Positions 13,101 to 23,103 of a stretch of 64,000 nucleotides of DNA are shown here, in pieces. The stretch comes from Saxidomus purpurata (taxonomy: Eukaryota > Mollusca > Bivalvia > Venerida > Veneridae), in contig JAFMSR010000008.1 of NCBI GenBank assembly GCA_022818135.1, positions 34,837,712 to 34,901,711 of the forward strand. The letters run 5' to 3'. The notes below the pieces were generated by a model. The model saw nothing but the letters and a program-made list of their open reading frames with translations. It did no database searches and had not been told where the DNA came from. The position numbers and the translations under genes are program-made. Numbering within the stretch: the first letter of the stretch is position 1; every line of letters begins with the position of its first letter.

Positions 13101-16100
13101 GGTTTAAGGACTAAGATTAAGCTGTTATTATACTTTAAAATATAATAATTTTTACTGAAAGTCAGCTAGATACAAATAACAAACAGACATAAACACAAGC
13201 TCAGTGAATAATCTAGGTTATGATTTATACGAGTCCCTGGGATGCACATTTTTCAAAACAGTGAGTCCCATCTAACAAACAATGAGTCCCTTTCCAAAAA
13301 AGTAAGAAAATAGAAACGTATATATCATCGATAACGATCAGTAATAATACAGGGGTCAGCCAAAGGGACAAATAGGGCAAAACTTAGCATTCATGTGCGT
13401 TACTTTGCTATACTTCGAGATCAAAGCGAAATGGGAGTTGCCAGCAATTTTGTTTGGAAAAATTGCCAAGATGCAATTAATTGGCTTGACTGACACCTTA
13501 CCGATCGCGCTGACGTGTCATACACCCCGTATATACAAAAGCTACATTTGACTTGTTATCGCACCCCTGTTGAAAACAGTAATGGATTAATACTTGCTCA
13601 TTAAAATGTTGGTAAAATACACCTGTAAACGCAAACTGTTACATTTAGAGACTTTGAATCACAAGGATTGAACCACACATCGCCACCGCAGTATTTTCCT
13701 TGCTGATCGCCGCTTTATCATTGCATAAAAACTATTTTTCTTTTTCATATAATTGTATTGAGTTATTTTCTATCTGACCCTAAAATATTTTTCATGAAGA
13801 TTTAAAACATTTATATCCGTTAAAAATCCACCGTAATTTGTTAATGTAACATTGTTTATTCTCAACTTGTCGTAGGTATGAAACCAGGAGAGCCCCGAAA
13901 GAGGGCCTCACAGCGTGTCCCTCCATGTGCTCAAAAAGTGCTATGAATTTAAAACCTTCCATGCATGACAGAGTAATCAGCATACAGTATCCATTACTTT
14001 AAACACTAAGTGTGACCTTGACCTTTGAGGTAGGGACTTGGGTCTTGCACACGACACATCCGCTTCATGTGCTAGACATTTAGCCAAGTTATTTTAAAAT
14101 CCTTCAAAGCATAATAAAAGTTATAGTCCGGACACAAAGTATGCATATATACAGGATTCCATTACCTATAAACCTAAGGGACCTTGACCTTTGTGGTAGG
14201 GATGTGGGTCTTGCACGCGACACGTCGCTTGATGTGCTAGACATTTGTGCCAAATTATTTTAAAATCCTTCACGGCATGACAAAAGTTACAGTCAGGACA
14301 TGAAGTGGCATATATGTAATATAGAGGAATCCATTACCTTCAAACTCTAAGATGACCTTGACCTTTGAGCTAGGGACGTGGGTCTTGCACGCGACACGTC
14401 GTCATGAGTGCTAGACATTGGCCAAGTTATTTTAAAATCCTTCAAGGCATGACAAAGTTACAGTCCGGACACGAATGTGTGCATATATGCTTATATAGAG
14501 GAACCATTACCTTCAAACTCGAAGTATGACCTTGACCTTTGAGCTAGGGACGTGGGTCTTGCACGCGACACGTCGCTTGATGTGCTAGACAGTGTGCCTA
14601 GTTATTTTAAAACCTTCAAGCATGACAAAGTTACAGTCCGGACACGAATGTGTGCATATATAGAGGATTCCATAACCTTCATACCCAAGGTGACCTTCAC
14701 CTTTGAGGTAGGGATGTGGGTCTTGCACGCGACACGTCGTCTTGATGTGCTAGACATGTGTGCCAAGTTATTTTAAAATCCTACAATGCATGACAAAGTT
14801 ACAGTCCGGACACGAATTTGTAAGTGGGGACGCACGGACGGACGGACAGACGGACAGACGGACGGACGGACAGACGGACAGACGGACAGACGGTGCGATT
14901 TTAATATGCCACCCTTCGGGGGCATAAAAATATGGCCTGCCTGTCTTAAAGGATGACAAAATTAAATCAAAGGCAATTTTAAAATTGATTGCTAGTCCAA
15001 GCTATGTGCCACCAATGACTGTAAAATGTTCGTTCATTTGTAACGACGATAAATTATTTCTCAATTAACATTTAAAAAGTTCCGAATGTTGTTTTTTCAA
15101 AACAAAACTACCAGAGTAACTTGTTCTGTTTGTATGAAAACTGCGGAATTTCAGTGCGTCTTTGTTTCTTTTCTCTCTTATTGTGCTATGAAAATCTTTT
15201 TTTTCGGTAACAACTTTCTTCTATTTATTTTAATGAATTGCCTTTGTGGAATATAAAGTTTTTTTTACTGCAAACTTCTTTTAATCATAGAGATAAAGCC
15301 GCATGTATCAAAAGATCAAAGACTATCACTGATACTTGTCATGTGTATTTGATCTTAGCAAAGCACGTGGCATTAAATAAAACAGAAATATTTTGACAGA
15401 GACATGTACAGATAGCTGTTGACAATAGACTGATCATTTTGGATTATTGAAGTATAATATAATGTAAGATAATGTTACATTTTTGGTGACACTACATTGC
15501 AACCGCTATACAAATGTATGTCAGTAATAATAAAGAATTTAATATTACACAAAATACAATTTCAAATTTCCTTCATTTATCTGTAAAACCACTAAAAACC
15601 ACGATTTTACACTGCGAAGTGCGTGATTGTCTTACGTTGTGATAGGCAAATAGTTTCATGAGTAAATTCTTCTGAATACTCGCCGAAAACGCAAAGTTTG
15701 TCGACGATACTTTTCTATACAAACTGCCGCGGAAATATACCTAAGACTCAATTTCCACGAGCTTGCGTCTTAAAAACATGCACATGTTTCAAATGTTTGC
15801 GTTCTGTGCATTTTTTGTACGCAAAGGACGCAGGATGCACAGCTAGATTATTGACTGCACAGGTGTTGTTATCCTAGGTCTGTGCCAAACACCTGTGAAC
15901 AGACCAGCGTATTGTGGCCTTACCAAATCTACTGTTGGAAAAAAAACCACAAGTGTAATCTGGAGACCACCTTAAATTTCACATACTAGTCAGGACAGGG
16001 ATCTAACCCGAGTTGCATTGGCGTGTCCTGAGCCACTGTTTTAAACCGTCAAACCACTACTTTTATTTGCAAAAAAAAGAATTTGAGGTCACTGTAAATT

Positions 16101-16332
16101 CAAACAGGGGACAGAATTATTGCAAAACTACAATATTTATTGGTGCCCTTTCATAAAATTTACCTTTCCAGCTACACTCCTGTAGCACCAACTGTATAAC
16201 ATCAGTATCAACGGTCTCGTAAAATATATCGGTAACATTTTGGACAGCTTTTTTACGTTCGATCTCCACAATATTTTCCGCTGACACGGACTTATGGGGA
16301 CTCGCACTTCTGCTATTTCGAGATCTTGGCAT
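885..16332 (-). CDS. N4BP2: NEDD4-binding protein 2-like (CUE + P-loop kinase), 3'-partial
   Basis: Ten exons: 16164-16332, 12565-12654, 10551-12155, 9945-10083, 9549-9664, 8726-8814, 7281-7357, 6090-6197, 5473-5546 and 885-4187. All junctions are GT-AG, and the reading frame is kept through all nine introns for 1923 codons. The start is the ATG at 16332 (MPRSRNSRSASPHKS). Domains: CUE at about residues 35-75; Walker A GLPGSGKTT at 657-665; STDDYF at 678-683; IIIDNTNTQ at 718-726, all typical of the polynucleotide-kinase-like domain of N4BP2; and a UBA-like helical stretch near 1650-1695. In known N4BP2, CUE binds ubiquitin, the kinase-like domain is a 5'-polynucleotide kinase/ATPase, and a C-terminal Smr domain is a nuclease. 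The final exon ends at a donor (GTAAGT), so the Smr region should lie left of the window. The long linkers are acidic and serine-rich. Family assignment is firm; function is inferred from the family. Confidence 0.93.
4560..5420. repeat. Diverged tandem-unit dispersed repeat in N4BP2-like intron 9
   Basis: Related units recur with GGGAAAACTTGCCCTGCTCC near 4720 and GGGAAAACTAGCCCCTATCT near 4889, each followed by GGGCCAT. A segment near 5280 (GAACAAACATTCCTATAAAG) resembles the cores of other tandem-core repeats in this window. Ends are not definable. No exon is seen in the rest of this intron. Confidence 0.45.
6090..10083 (-). other. N4BP2: Polynucleotide-kinase-like P-loop domain, exons 4-8 of the N4BP2-like gene
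   Basis: Five short exons (139, 116, 89, 77 and 108 bp) encode the domain in order. Exon 4 has the beta strand VLVIVRG and Walker A (GLPGSGKTT). Exon 5 has GVVLSTDDYF and the Asn/Trp segment EAHQWNRER. Exon 6 has SPIIIDNTNTQVWEFKPY. Exon 7 has HIELMEPGTPWKF and SELARR. Exon 8 has QDQIERMSNRYE followed by a very basic tail (RLIRKKK). All landmarks of the AAA_33/PNK kinase fold are present, including the P-loop Lys and Thr and the paired Asp after the second strand, so the enzyme looks intact. Confidence 0.88.
7802..8650 (-). repeat. Tandem-core element with terminal GGGCCA hairpin, in N4BP2-like intron 6
   Basis: In minus orientation the element begins GGTGAGCTATTGTGATCGCC, then has a TGTCTGTCATCTGTC tract (around 8600-8650). 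Five or so diverged units of about 110-180 bp follow (GACCTAGAAATCATTG, CAAACATTCTGAC). It ends in GGTGAGTGATATAGGG and a 6-bp-stem hairpin GGGCCA-TCT-TGGCCC (complement of 7809-7823) followed by TCTTGTT. The same two ends recur at 16850-18112, 19761-20850, 35855-36845 and 55950-56535, which defines the family within this window. No protein is encoded. The rest of introns 6 and 7, and of intron 8 (5547-6089), shows nothing else. Confidence 0.75.
10551..12155 (-). other. N4BP2: Exon 3 of the N4BP2-like gene: low-complexity Ser/Pro linker
   Basis: This 1605-bp exon (535 codons) links the CUE domain to the kinase domain. It is rich in Ser, Pro, Thr and Lys, holds runs such as PPPPL, PPMPP and SPSLSPGISPP, and shows no recognisable fold. 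The acceptor is TTTCAG at about 12156 and the donor is GTATGT at about 10550 (minus strand). Proline-rich segments of N4BP2 proteins could serve WW/SH3 partners, since NEDD4 has WW domains; I do not see a clear PPxY motif, so direct NEDD4 binding is not supported here. Confidence 0.85.
13210..13310 (+). repeat. Dispersed repeat, inverted copy at 28290-28390
   Basis: The segment with GAGTCCCTGGGATGCACATT, AAAACAGTGAGTCCCA and CAATGAGTCCCTTTCC is found in reverse complement near 28300-28370. The two copies lie in different genes (N4BP2-like intron 1 and SPATA4 intron 1). No terminal repeats or coding sequence are recognisable. Confidence 0.6.
13985..14926 (+). repeat. Pearl/Helitron-like tandem-core element in N4BP2-like intron 1
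   Basis: Five units of about 170-180 bp each carry GACCTTGACCTTTGAG, GGGTCTTGCACGCGACAC, TGTGCTAGACAT and ACAGTCCGGACACGAA. They are followed by a (GACG/GACA)n tract at about 14828-14893 and a terminal hairpin at 14905-14926 (TATGCCACCC-TTC-GGGGGCATA). The order matches the element at 1-569 and the reversed one at 43407-44945, but the core sequence differs. Non-coding; short ORFs across it are frame shadows. Confidence 0.8.
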
Positions 16333-16609
16333 AGTCAAGACTTGTCTCTATTTCATGGCTTAACATGGCATCAAATGACAGAGTAAAACTAAAAATATTT
16401 CTCATTTTCTAGATTTATTTACTTCGGATACGTGAAAGTGCGCGACTACGCAGGTCTTCGCGCATTTTTTAACTTCCTTGATGACCCGAACAACGGTAGA
16501 TTTCATTGGTTGAAATATCGGTAAAAGGTTATTATAATCCGGAAATTAGTCTGATCTACTGTCCCGATTTTTTTGCCAACAAATAAAAATATAGGGAGAA
16601 ATTGAGACC

Positions 16610-16610
<1 letters not shown>

Positions 16611-16664
<54 letters not shown>
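16611..16664. repeat. (ATT)n microsatellite upstream of the N4BP2-like start
   Basis: About 18 uninterrupted ATT/TTA triplets lie about 280 bp upstream of the N4BP2-like ATG, outside the coding region. Length is likely to vary between individuals. Confidence 0.95.
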
Positions 16665-16849
16665 TATTTTATAAAAATGATAAAGTCATTAATATTTGTG
16701 CATCTTCAAAACTAGACACTTAAAAAAAATATCCAAAATTTATCTTGCACTGTTATGTACACTGTGTTTATATTTTACTTTTACAAAACTGTAGTCACAT
16801 TTCTGTTAAACGATCAACTATTTTGCTGATCAAAGTGAGTTTTCGCGAC

Positions 16850-18112
16850 TGCAACCACGGGCCTATCTAAACAGTGGTAACCACGATTCTCTTCATGGTC
16901 AGGTTTGAATCTAGGTTGACTGGGGTCAAACGATAAAAAACACTTCTTAACAATAGGCCAGATTTACTACCCAATCTTCATGAAAATTTGTCAGAATGTC
17001 TCTCTCAACGATGTCTAGGTCCAGTTCAAACCTGGGTCACCTGGGATCAAAAATAAGGGCAATAAGAGAAAATTTACTATCCAATCTTTATGAAAATACG
17101 CCATAATGTGTGTTTCAATGATTTCTAGCATAGTTTATGTATAATTCGAAACTTGTACTTCCTTGCCTATGAGCTAGCTCTAAGACCTATAGGCCAAAAA
17201 CGAAATCGGGTCACATGGGGTCGAAAACTAGGTCACCAGGTCAAAAAAAAGAAAGCCCTTATTTCCGCTTCAGAAGCCACATTTTGTACCCAGTCATCGT
17301 GAAAGGTGGTCAGAACGTTTATCTTTATGAACTTGAGGTCCAAGTAGGAGACTGAATCGTGTGGGATTAAAACTTAGGTCACAAGGTCATATCATACAAA
17401 AACATTGTTAACACTCCAGAGGCCGCATTTTGTACCCAATCATCATGAAAGGTGGCCAGAATGTTTGCCATGATGACATTTCGGTCGAGTTTCAAACTTG
17501 GTCATGTGGTGTCAACCACTAACCAGGTGAAAGCGTCATTGAGAGTTATTGTGCTCAAGTAAATGATATATGGCCATCTTGGCCCGATTGTTTGAAAATT
17601 GGTCGTGTTGGGTCAAAAACTAGGTAACCAGGTCAAATCATACGAAAACATTGTTAACACTCCAAAGACCACATTTTGTACCCAATCATCATAAAAGGTG
17701 GCCAGAATGTTTTGCCTGAAATCTAGGTTGAGTTTGAAACTGGGTAACGTGGGGTCAAAACAAGGTCACAAGGTCGGACCATAGAAAAACCTTGTGAACA
17801 CTATAGAAGCCACATTTTCTTCACAATCATCATGGGAGATGGTCAGAACGTTTGTCATGATAAACTGTAGGTGAGTTTGAAACTGGGTCATATGGGGTCA
17901 AGAAATAGGTCAGCAGGTAAAATCATAGAATCACCTTGTCAACACTGTAGAAGTTATATTTTTATACCCGATCTTCATGAAAGTTGATCAGAATGTTTAA
18001 CATAATCAACTCTAGGTCATGTTGGGGTCAAATCCTACGTGACCTGATCAAAGTCTCATTTAGAGCATTTGCACTCAAGTGAGAGATATAAGGCCATCTT
18101 GGCCCAATTGTT
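16850..18112 (+). repeat. Two adjacent tandem-core elements ending in GGCCATCTTGGCC hairpins
   Basis: Units with ATCATGAAAGGTGGCCAGAA and GGTCAAAAACTAGGTCACC repeat roughly every 150-180 bp. Two right-end hairpins are present, at about 17572-17584 and 18092-18103, each after a GAxxxATATA stretch and followed by CGATTGTTT or CAATTGTTT. This suggests one element followed by a second copy. The ends are more diverged than in the copy at 19761-20850, so these are probably older insertions. Confidence 0.65.
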
Positions 18113-19019
18113 TTATTGCGGGCCTAGGAAGTTACGATAAAGAATGGGTTAAACCTCTGTTTATTGTGTAGTTTTAAAATTGTCAAAAAAGGATATTTCT
18201 ATCTTTTATACATGTAAAACGTTCAATTATTCTATATGCTTATGTAACGTCTAGTAAGTAGTGAAAAGTTTTTATTGTTCGGCCAGTATAAAAACCGATA
18301 TCGGTCAAACATGCCGGTATCTTCCGGTATCGGGTAAAGTGGGTCAATTACGTTACTATGACTCGATTTTTATAGTTCAATCACACTTCATTTGTTTTAT
18401 AATGGAAGTATGATTGTACAGTCACTGACAGTCTATTTAAATCACACATGCCATGTCAGAGCAACAAAGTGAAAGGTAGCCAAAGTTAACTAAGTGGTCG
18501 GGATGCACTTTCTAATTTTATCAGACTGGTTTACATTTCGTGTTATTAGACTGGTCGACAGCAATAGCCGGTAGCAGGTAGCCAAAGTTAACTAATTGGT
18601 CGGTTACGAGATGTTGTTGTTTCGTTTACAAACATTTTGACTGCAAACGATTTTGTGAAGGTAGAGGCAGGAATAGTATTGTATATTCTGAGAATCACCT
18701 TAATGGAACATAGCGTAGAACATATTATAATATTGCTGCGTTAACTTTGTTTTAATCAACGCTGAACGAAAATAGGGCTCGTATATACAATCTAATGAAA
18801 AAAACAAACGGAAAAAGCATAAAGACTATTTACAGCTTTTTCATGAATTTCTTTTTAAATCATAAATGATACGCTGGAAATGAGAATGAGTTACTTAATT
18901 GTAAATGCACAAACCAGATAGTCAAGTATTTGCTTTACACGAACCTAGAATATAGATTTATTCTGTCTCTGTTATGAAGTCTGTAAAGTTTATTTGCGTC
19001 TCCCATTTCGAAATATTTA

Positions 19020-19345
19020 CATGAAAGCTTTTTTCTAGGCCCGCTGTGATACGTAGTATCACAGTTTTTCTTGTATAGACATTTACGTGTACATGTAAAG
19101 GCAAAATGTTCGTTTCCAAAACCGTAGTTTAGATATTTGACATGTAACACTGTCAAGTGTTCCTCTACCAAGACTATTCCATTCTTTCCTGTGGAATAAA
19201 AGTTGGCCCAAACCCGAGTGTCAGTATTTTATAAATATTAGACTTTGAGAAATTAAAACAAAATCTTCCTCTACATGATTGCAAGGTCCAGATGTTAGAT
19301 ATTTTGTATGTAGCATTGTCAAGTGGTCCTCTCCCACGACGGATC
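19020..19345 (-). repeat. Two degenerate copies of an unidentified repeat
   Basis: Two related segments about 185 bp apart (around 19135-19180 and 19310-19345) share GACAxTGxTACAT and GxAGAGGxxCACTTGACA on the minus strand. Translated, both resemble GRGxLDxxTxxIS, but stops and frameshifts break the frame. I cannot name the source. Confidence 0.35.
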
Positions 19346-19369
19346 TATTTATACCGCTGGGGTCAAAAT

Positions 19370-19760
19370 TATCCCCGCCATTTTGACCTACGTTTTGTTT
19401 TTGAAGCTATGGTAATTGAATTTGCACCGTGTGTTTGGTTTTGAAAACATATTTCAATGCTTACCTGAGATGACCTTGACCTTTTAACCTACTTTCTAGC
19501 TACATTGTACAGCAAAATTTGTATCGTTTTGCACACACATTTGATTTGTTGACCTGGATGATCTTTACTACGACCTTTTGACATAATTTCTTGTTTTTGG
19601 AGCTACATTTATGAAATCTGGACCATACAAGTCTTGTATATGAGAAACATTTTTTGTACCTTTAGTACTACCGCCTTTTGACTTAATTTCTTGTTTTTGA
19701 AGCTACATTTATGAAATCTGGACCATATAAGTTTTGTATATGAGAATCATTTTTTCTCAC
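19370..19760 (+). repeat. Short tandem repeat region preceding the hairpin element
   Basis: A unit of about 110-120 bp (CTTAATTTCTTGTTTTTGAA, GCTACATTTATGAAATCTGG, TATATGAGAA) is clearly repeated near 19580-19645 and 19680-19750, with a weaker copy near 19390. It contains GACCTTTTGAC motifs like the other cores and lies directly beside the element starting at 19761, which may have inserted into it. Confidence 0.55.
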
Positions 19761-20850
19761 AGGTGAGCTATTGTGATTGCCTGGTGTCCGTCGTCTGTCC
19801 ACACTTAACCTAGTGTATGCAATAGAGGTTGCATTTTTCACTGGATCTTCATGAAACTTGTTCAGTATGACTGCCTTGATAAAATCTATGTCGAGTTCGA
19901 ATATGGGTTGTCTGGGGCTCAAAACTAGGTCATGGTCAAATCATAGAAAAACCTTGTGTATGCAATAGATGTTGCATTTTTCATTCGATCTTCATAAAAC
20001 TTGGTCAGTATGATTGCCTTGATGAAATCTAGGTCGAGTTTGAATATGGGTCATCTTGGATCAAAAGCTAGGTCAAGGGTTCAAATAAAAGAAATACCTT
20101 CTGTGTGCAATAGAGGTTGCATTTTTCAATAGATCTTCATGAAACTTGGTCAGTATGATTGCCTTGATGAAATCTAGGTCGAGTTTGAATATGAATAATC
20201 TTGGGTCAAAAGCTAGGTCATAGGTTAAAATCATAGAAATACCTTCTGTGTGCAGTAGAGGTTGCATTTTTCAATAGATCTTTATGAAACTTGGTCAGAA
20301 TGACTGCCTTGATAAAATCTAGGTGGAAATTGAATGTGGGTTATATGGGATTAAACTAGGTCACAGGGTAAAATCATAGAAAAACATTGTGTATGCAATA
20401 GAGGTTGCATTTTTCATTGAATATTCATGAAACTTGGTCAGAATGATTATCTTGATGCAATCTAGATCTTGTTTGAATATGGATCATCTGGGGTCAAAAA
20501 CTAGGTCACGGGGTCAAATCATACAAAAACCTTGTGTATGCAATAAAGGTTGCATTTTTCAATGTATCTTCATGAAACGTTGTCAGTATGACTAACTTGG
20601 TAAAATTTAGGTATAGTTTGAATATAGGTTATCTGAGGTCAAAAACTAGGTCACCCCTTTTAAAACCTTGTGTATGCCATACAGGTGGCACTTACAACCC
20701 AATCATCATGTAAATTGGTCAAAAGGTTTGTCTTGTCAAGGTCAAAAAGAATGTTTGTGTTTATGATATATAGTTTAGGGTTGAAGTTTGGTCAAATATT
20801 GTCATTAGTAGGTCTCTGGTGAGCGATATAGGGCCATCTTGGCCCTCTTA
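19761..20850 (+). repeat. Well-preserved tandem-core element with both ends
   Basis: The left end is AGGTGAGCTATTGTGATTGC followed by GTCCGTCGTCTGTCC. Six to seven units of about 145 bp follow (TATGCAATAGAGGTTGCA, TTCATGAAACTTGGTCAG, CTAGGTCGAGTTTGAATA). The right end is GGTGAGCGATATAGGG with the hairpin GGGCCATCTTGGCCC at 20831-20845, then TCTTATT. This is the best local reference for the family. It encodes no transposase; short minus-strand ORFs across it reflect the repeat unit. Confidence 0.75.
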
Positions 20851-22718
20851 TTTTTTAAACTTTGGCTGCAATACAGAAAACAAGCCCAATGAACCCAGTC
20901 ACACCAGATTTATGGCTGCTAAAGTTCCAAACACCACGAAGTCCAGCCTTATCCGCAGTATATTTAAATTAGCACCCACATTTTTGAAGCATTAATTCTA
21001 AAAAAAAATGGAGACAAGATTTTGGGCAAGTTCGTTCAAATTAACGGCTTCATTGGATTAGTTTGTCCAGAATGATCAAGCAGGTCTCTTAAATTTAACA
21101 AACATTGTTATATTTGATATTTGTACACTGTAAAAGCAAAATTTCTTCAGCCTGAATGAAACGAATATGACAAGAGATTAAAAAAGTTTGGTTATGGACC
21201 ATGCACTATGTGTAGAGTCAAGGGCATTTGATTTAGCAAATATATTACATGTGACATTGTTTTCTCCCCAGAGGCCTAATTTCTGCAACAGTCATCCACA
21301 AACCTCGCAGGATAGTGGCAACAGTATCTTGGTAAAATCAAGAAACAGGCCAGTGCATGGTCATTGACTGAATATGTCATATACATTATAAGACATAGTT
21401 ATACTCAGACTTTAGCTCATTTAATTCATTTATTCACTATTTCAAGTCATATGTAAGTAGCATTATAATGTATCTAAGATCTTTGTATTGTTTGATTATT
21501 GGACAAAATAGACCACTCAAATTTAATATTTACAAATAATTGACATTGAACTAACAACAAATGTACACTTATACAGCTTGGTATGAGTTCATATCTAGAT
21601 GTTTCAGTATATGGTGTTCTTATTTGGTTAAGGTTCAGTGGTTGTATCAACATTATAAATTATGGTATTCAGGTTAGCGATTAAAAAACCAACATGACCA
21701 CCTTGTTCTTTCAACTCAAGTTATGGGACAATCATGAAATACTAGTCATCACTTTTTTATATGAATTTATTTTGATAAAGATAGAAAATAAACTGTATAT
21801 GAAAATGCATGATCTTATGTATATAGATGGAAATTTTAATGAAATGAAAATCAAAATAAGTTTGTACATGTACTCAAAGCAAGAAAGAAGTAACAAAAAG
21901 TAACAACAGAGACTATGCAACACAACCATTGTCTTGAACAATTTTTCAAAACCTACTTTGTTCTTTTCTTCTGGCAGTGAGACAAAAATCTATGTTTCTG
22001 TTGTTTTATATATACCATGTATATACTAGTATACCATTTAAACAATGATTATGTAACATATAAAATTCTAATATCCTGACCAACTCTGATATTCATTTGC
22101 ATATGATTAAAAGAAACCAGAACTGCAACCAGACACATCCCCACATACTACATAAGTAACAATATCAGTAGTTATTAAACCACCTTATTCCTATCATTAT
22201 CTATCGACATTTTTTGGCCCTTTTAGCTGTGCCAAAAAAAAAAAAACAATTTGTAGTGTCCAGGAGAAGGTATAGAGAAATCCCCAGGTATAAAACATAA
22301 AAAAGTTACAGCTATCAATGTTTCTTAAAATATTCATGACTTTGTCCAGAATATATTTGGGTGCACATACAACAAAAATATTTCATATGAAAAGTCAAAC
22401 TCAATGATCAGTAGAGAGAAATCTATATACTCCACTCTCAACTAAAATTTTAAGACCTAAAACAAACTGTAACTTTAAAATGACTTTAACAAATACCTTT
22501 TGACAATAATATAAAAGAGACATGTAAGATTTGTTCAAAAGTAAATGACTTGCTAATAAAAAGGACTTGCATACATCTGCGGGAAATTGTATTAGATGTA
22601 TTAAAAAGAAAACGGGCACTTTCAATAAATATGCATAAACATGTAATTTATTCATCAGAACAACATACCTTAGACACGAGCACTCAATAACACTGTAATA
22701 AAGGTTAATTATCTTATA
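20851..22718. other. Intergenic stretch, no gene seen
   Basis: This lies between the tandem-core element and the 3' side of SPATA4. Short ORFs on either strand have no family resemblance and no usable splice context. A TTTATT at 22647-22652 (AATAAA on the minus strand) about 450 bp beyond the SPATA4 stop could be its polyadenylation signal; this is weak. Nothing else is recognised. Confidence 0.45.
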
Positions 22719-22918
22719 TACTGTAAACTGAGTGATTTTTCATTGACCAAAACTACCGATTTGTAAGCAGTCAGACTTCTTAAATTCGCAAAAGGAGAAT
22801 TCTCTAGTAGTAAATCTATGTGAAATTAATCTTTTACAAGATTCTAAAATTAGCGAAGTTGAAAATTTGTGAAAATAGGGAAAATTAAAAAATTGCAAAT
22901 ATTACCCAATTTACAGTA
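22719..22918. mobile_element. MITE with TACTGTAAA termini, copy 1
   Basis: About 200 bp bounded by TACTGTAAACTGAGT and by ACCCAATTTACAGTA, whose reverse complement is TACTGTAAATTGGGT. The interior has AGTAAATCTATGTGAAAT and AAAATTTGTGAAAATAGGG. The same element lies at 40059-40263 and, split by another insertion, at 45105-46060. TA at both edges suggests a TA target duplication, as in Tc1/mariner-type MITEs. It sits just downstream of the SPATA4 stop. Confidence 0.75.
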
Positions 22919-23103
22919 TGTGGTCAGTTTTAGGTAATGTAGAAGTTTAGCGATCTTGTTTAATAATTCACTGATAGAACAAAATTGTATAAAAAAGGCA
23001 AGTTGTAATTTAACCAACAGCAAATGTACTGGTTTTACAGAATTCAACTTGGAAATTCCAAAAAAACAAAACAAATCCCACTGTCTCAAAGATGTCTAGA
23101 TCT

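Larger units (their letters stand above)
12565..16332 (-). other. N4BP2: CUE domain split over exons 1 and 2 of the N4BP2-like gene
   Basis: Exon 1 (16164-16332) ends inside the domain at LVLQECSWK. The 3.5-kb intron is removed at CTGGAAAG|GTAAAT, and exon 2 (12565-12654) continues EEDAVEKLLMIAE. Together they give a three-helix CUE/UBA-type fold with an FYET turn and a C-terminal LL pair, expected to contact ubiquitin. Exon 2 then adds a basic, Glu/Arg-rich helix (REEQRRYKSKLHRI). The join leaves a one-base phase that exon 2 completes as GAG. Exon 2 is only 90 bp. Confidence 0.85.

Noticed and set aside
15955..16045. Possible tRNA-like or SINE sequence on the minus strand
   Set aside because: GGGTTAGATCCCTG departs from the B box and no A box or cloverleaf could be drawn.
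19683..20267. Minus-strand ORFs with a shared FxLDxDFIKAxI motif
   Set aside because: The shared motif is simply the translated 145-bp tandem unit; frames break between units.
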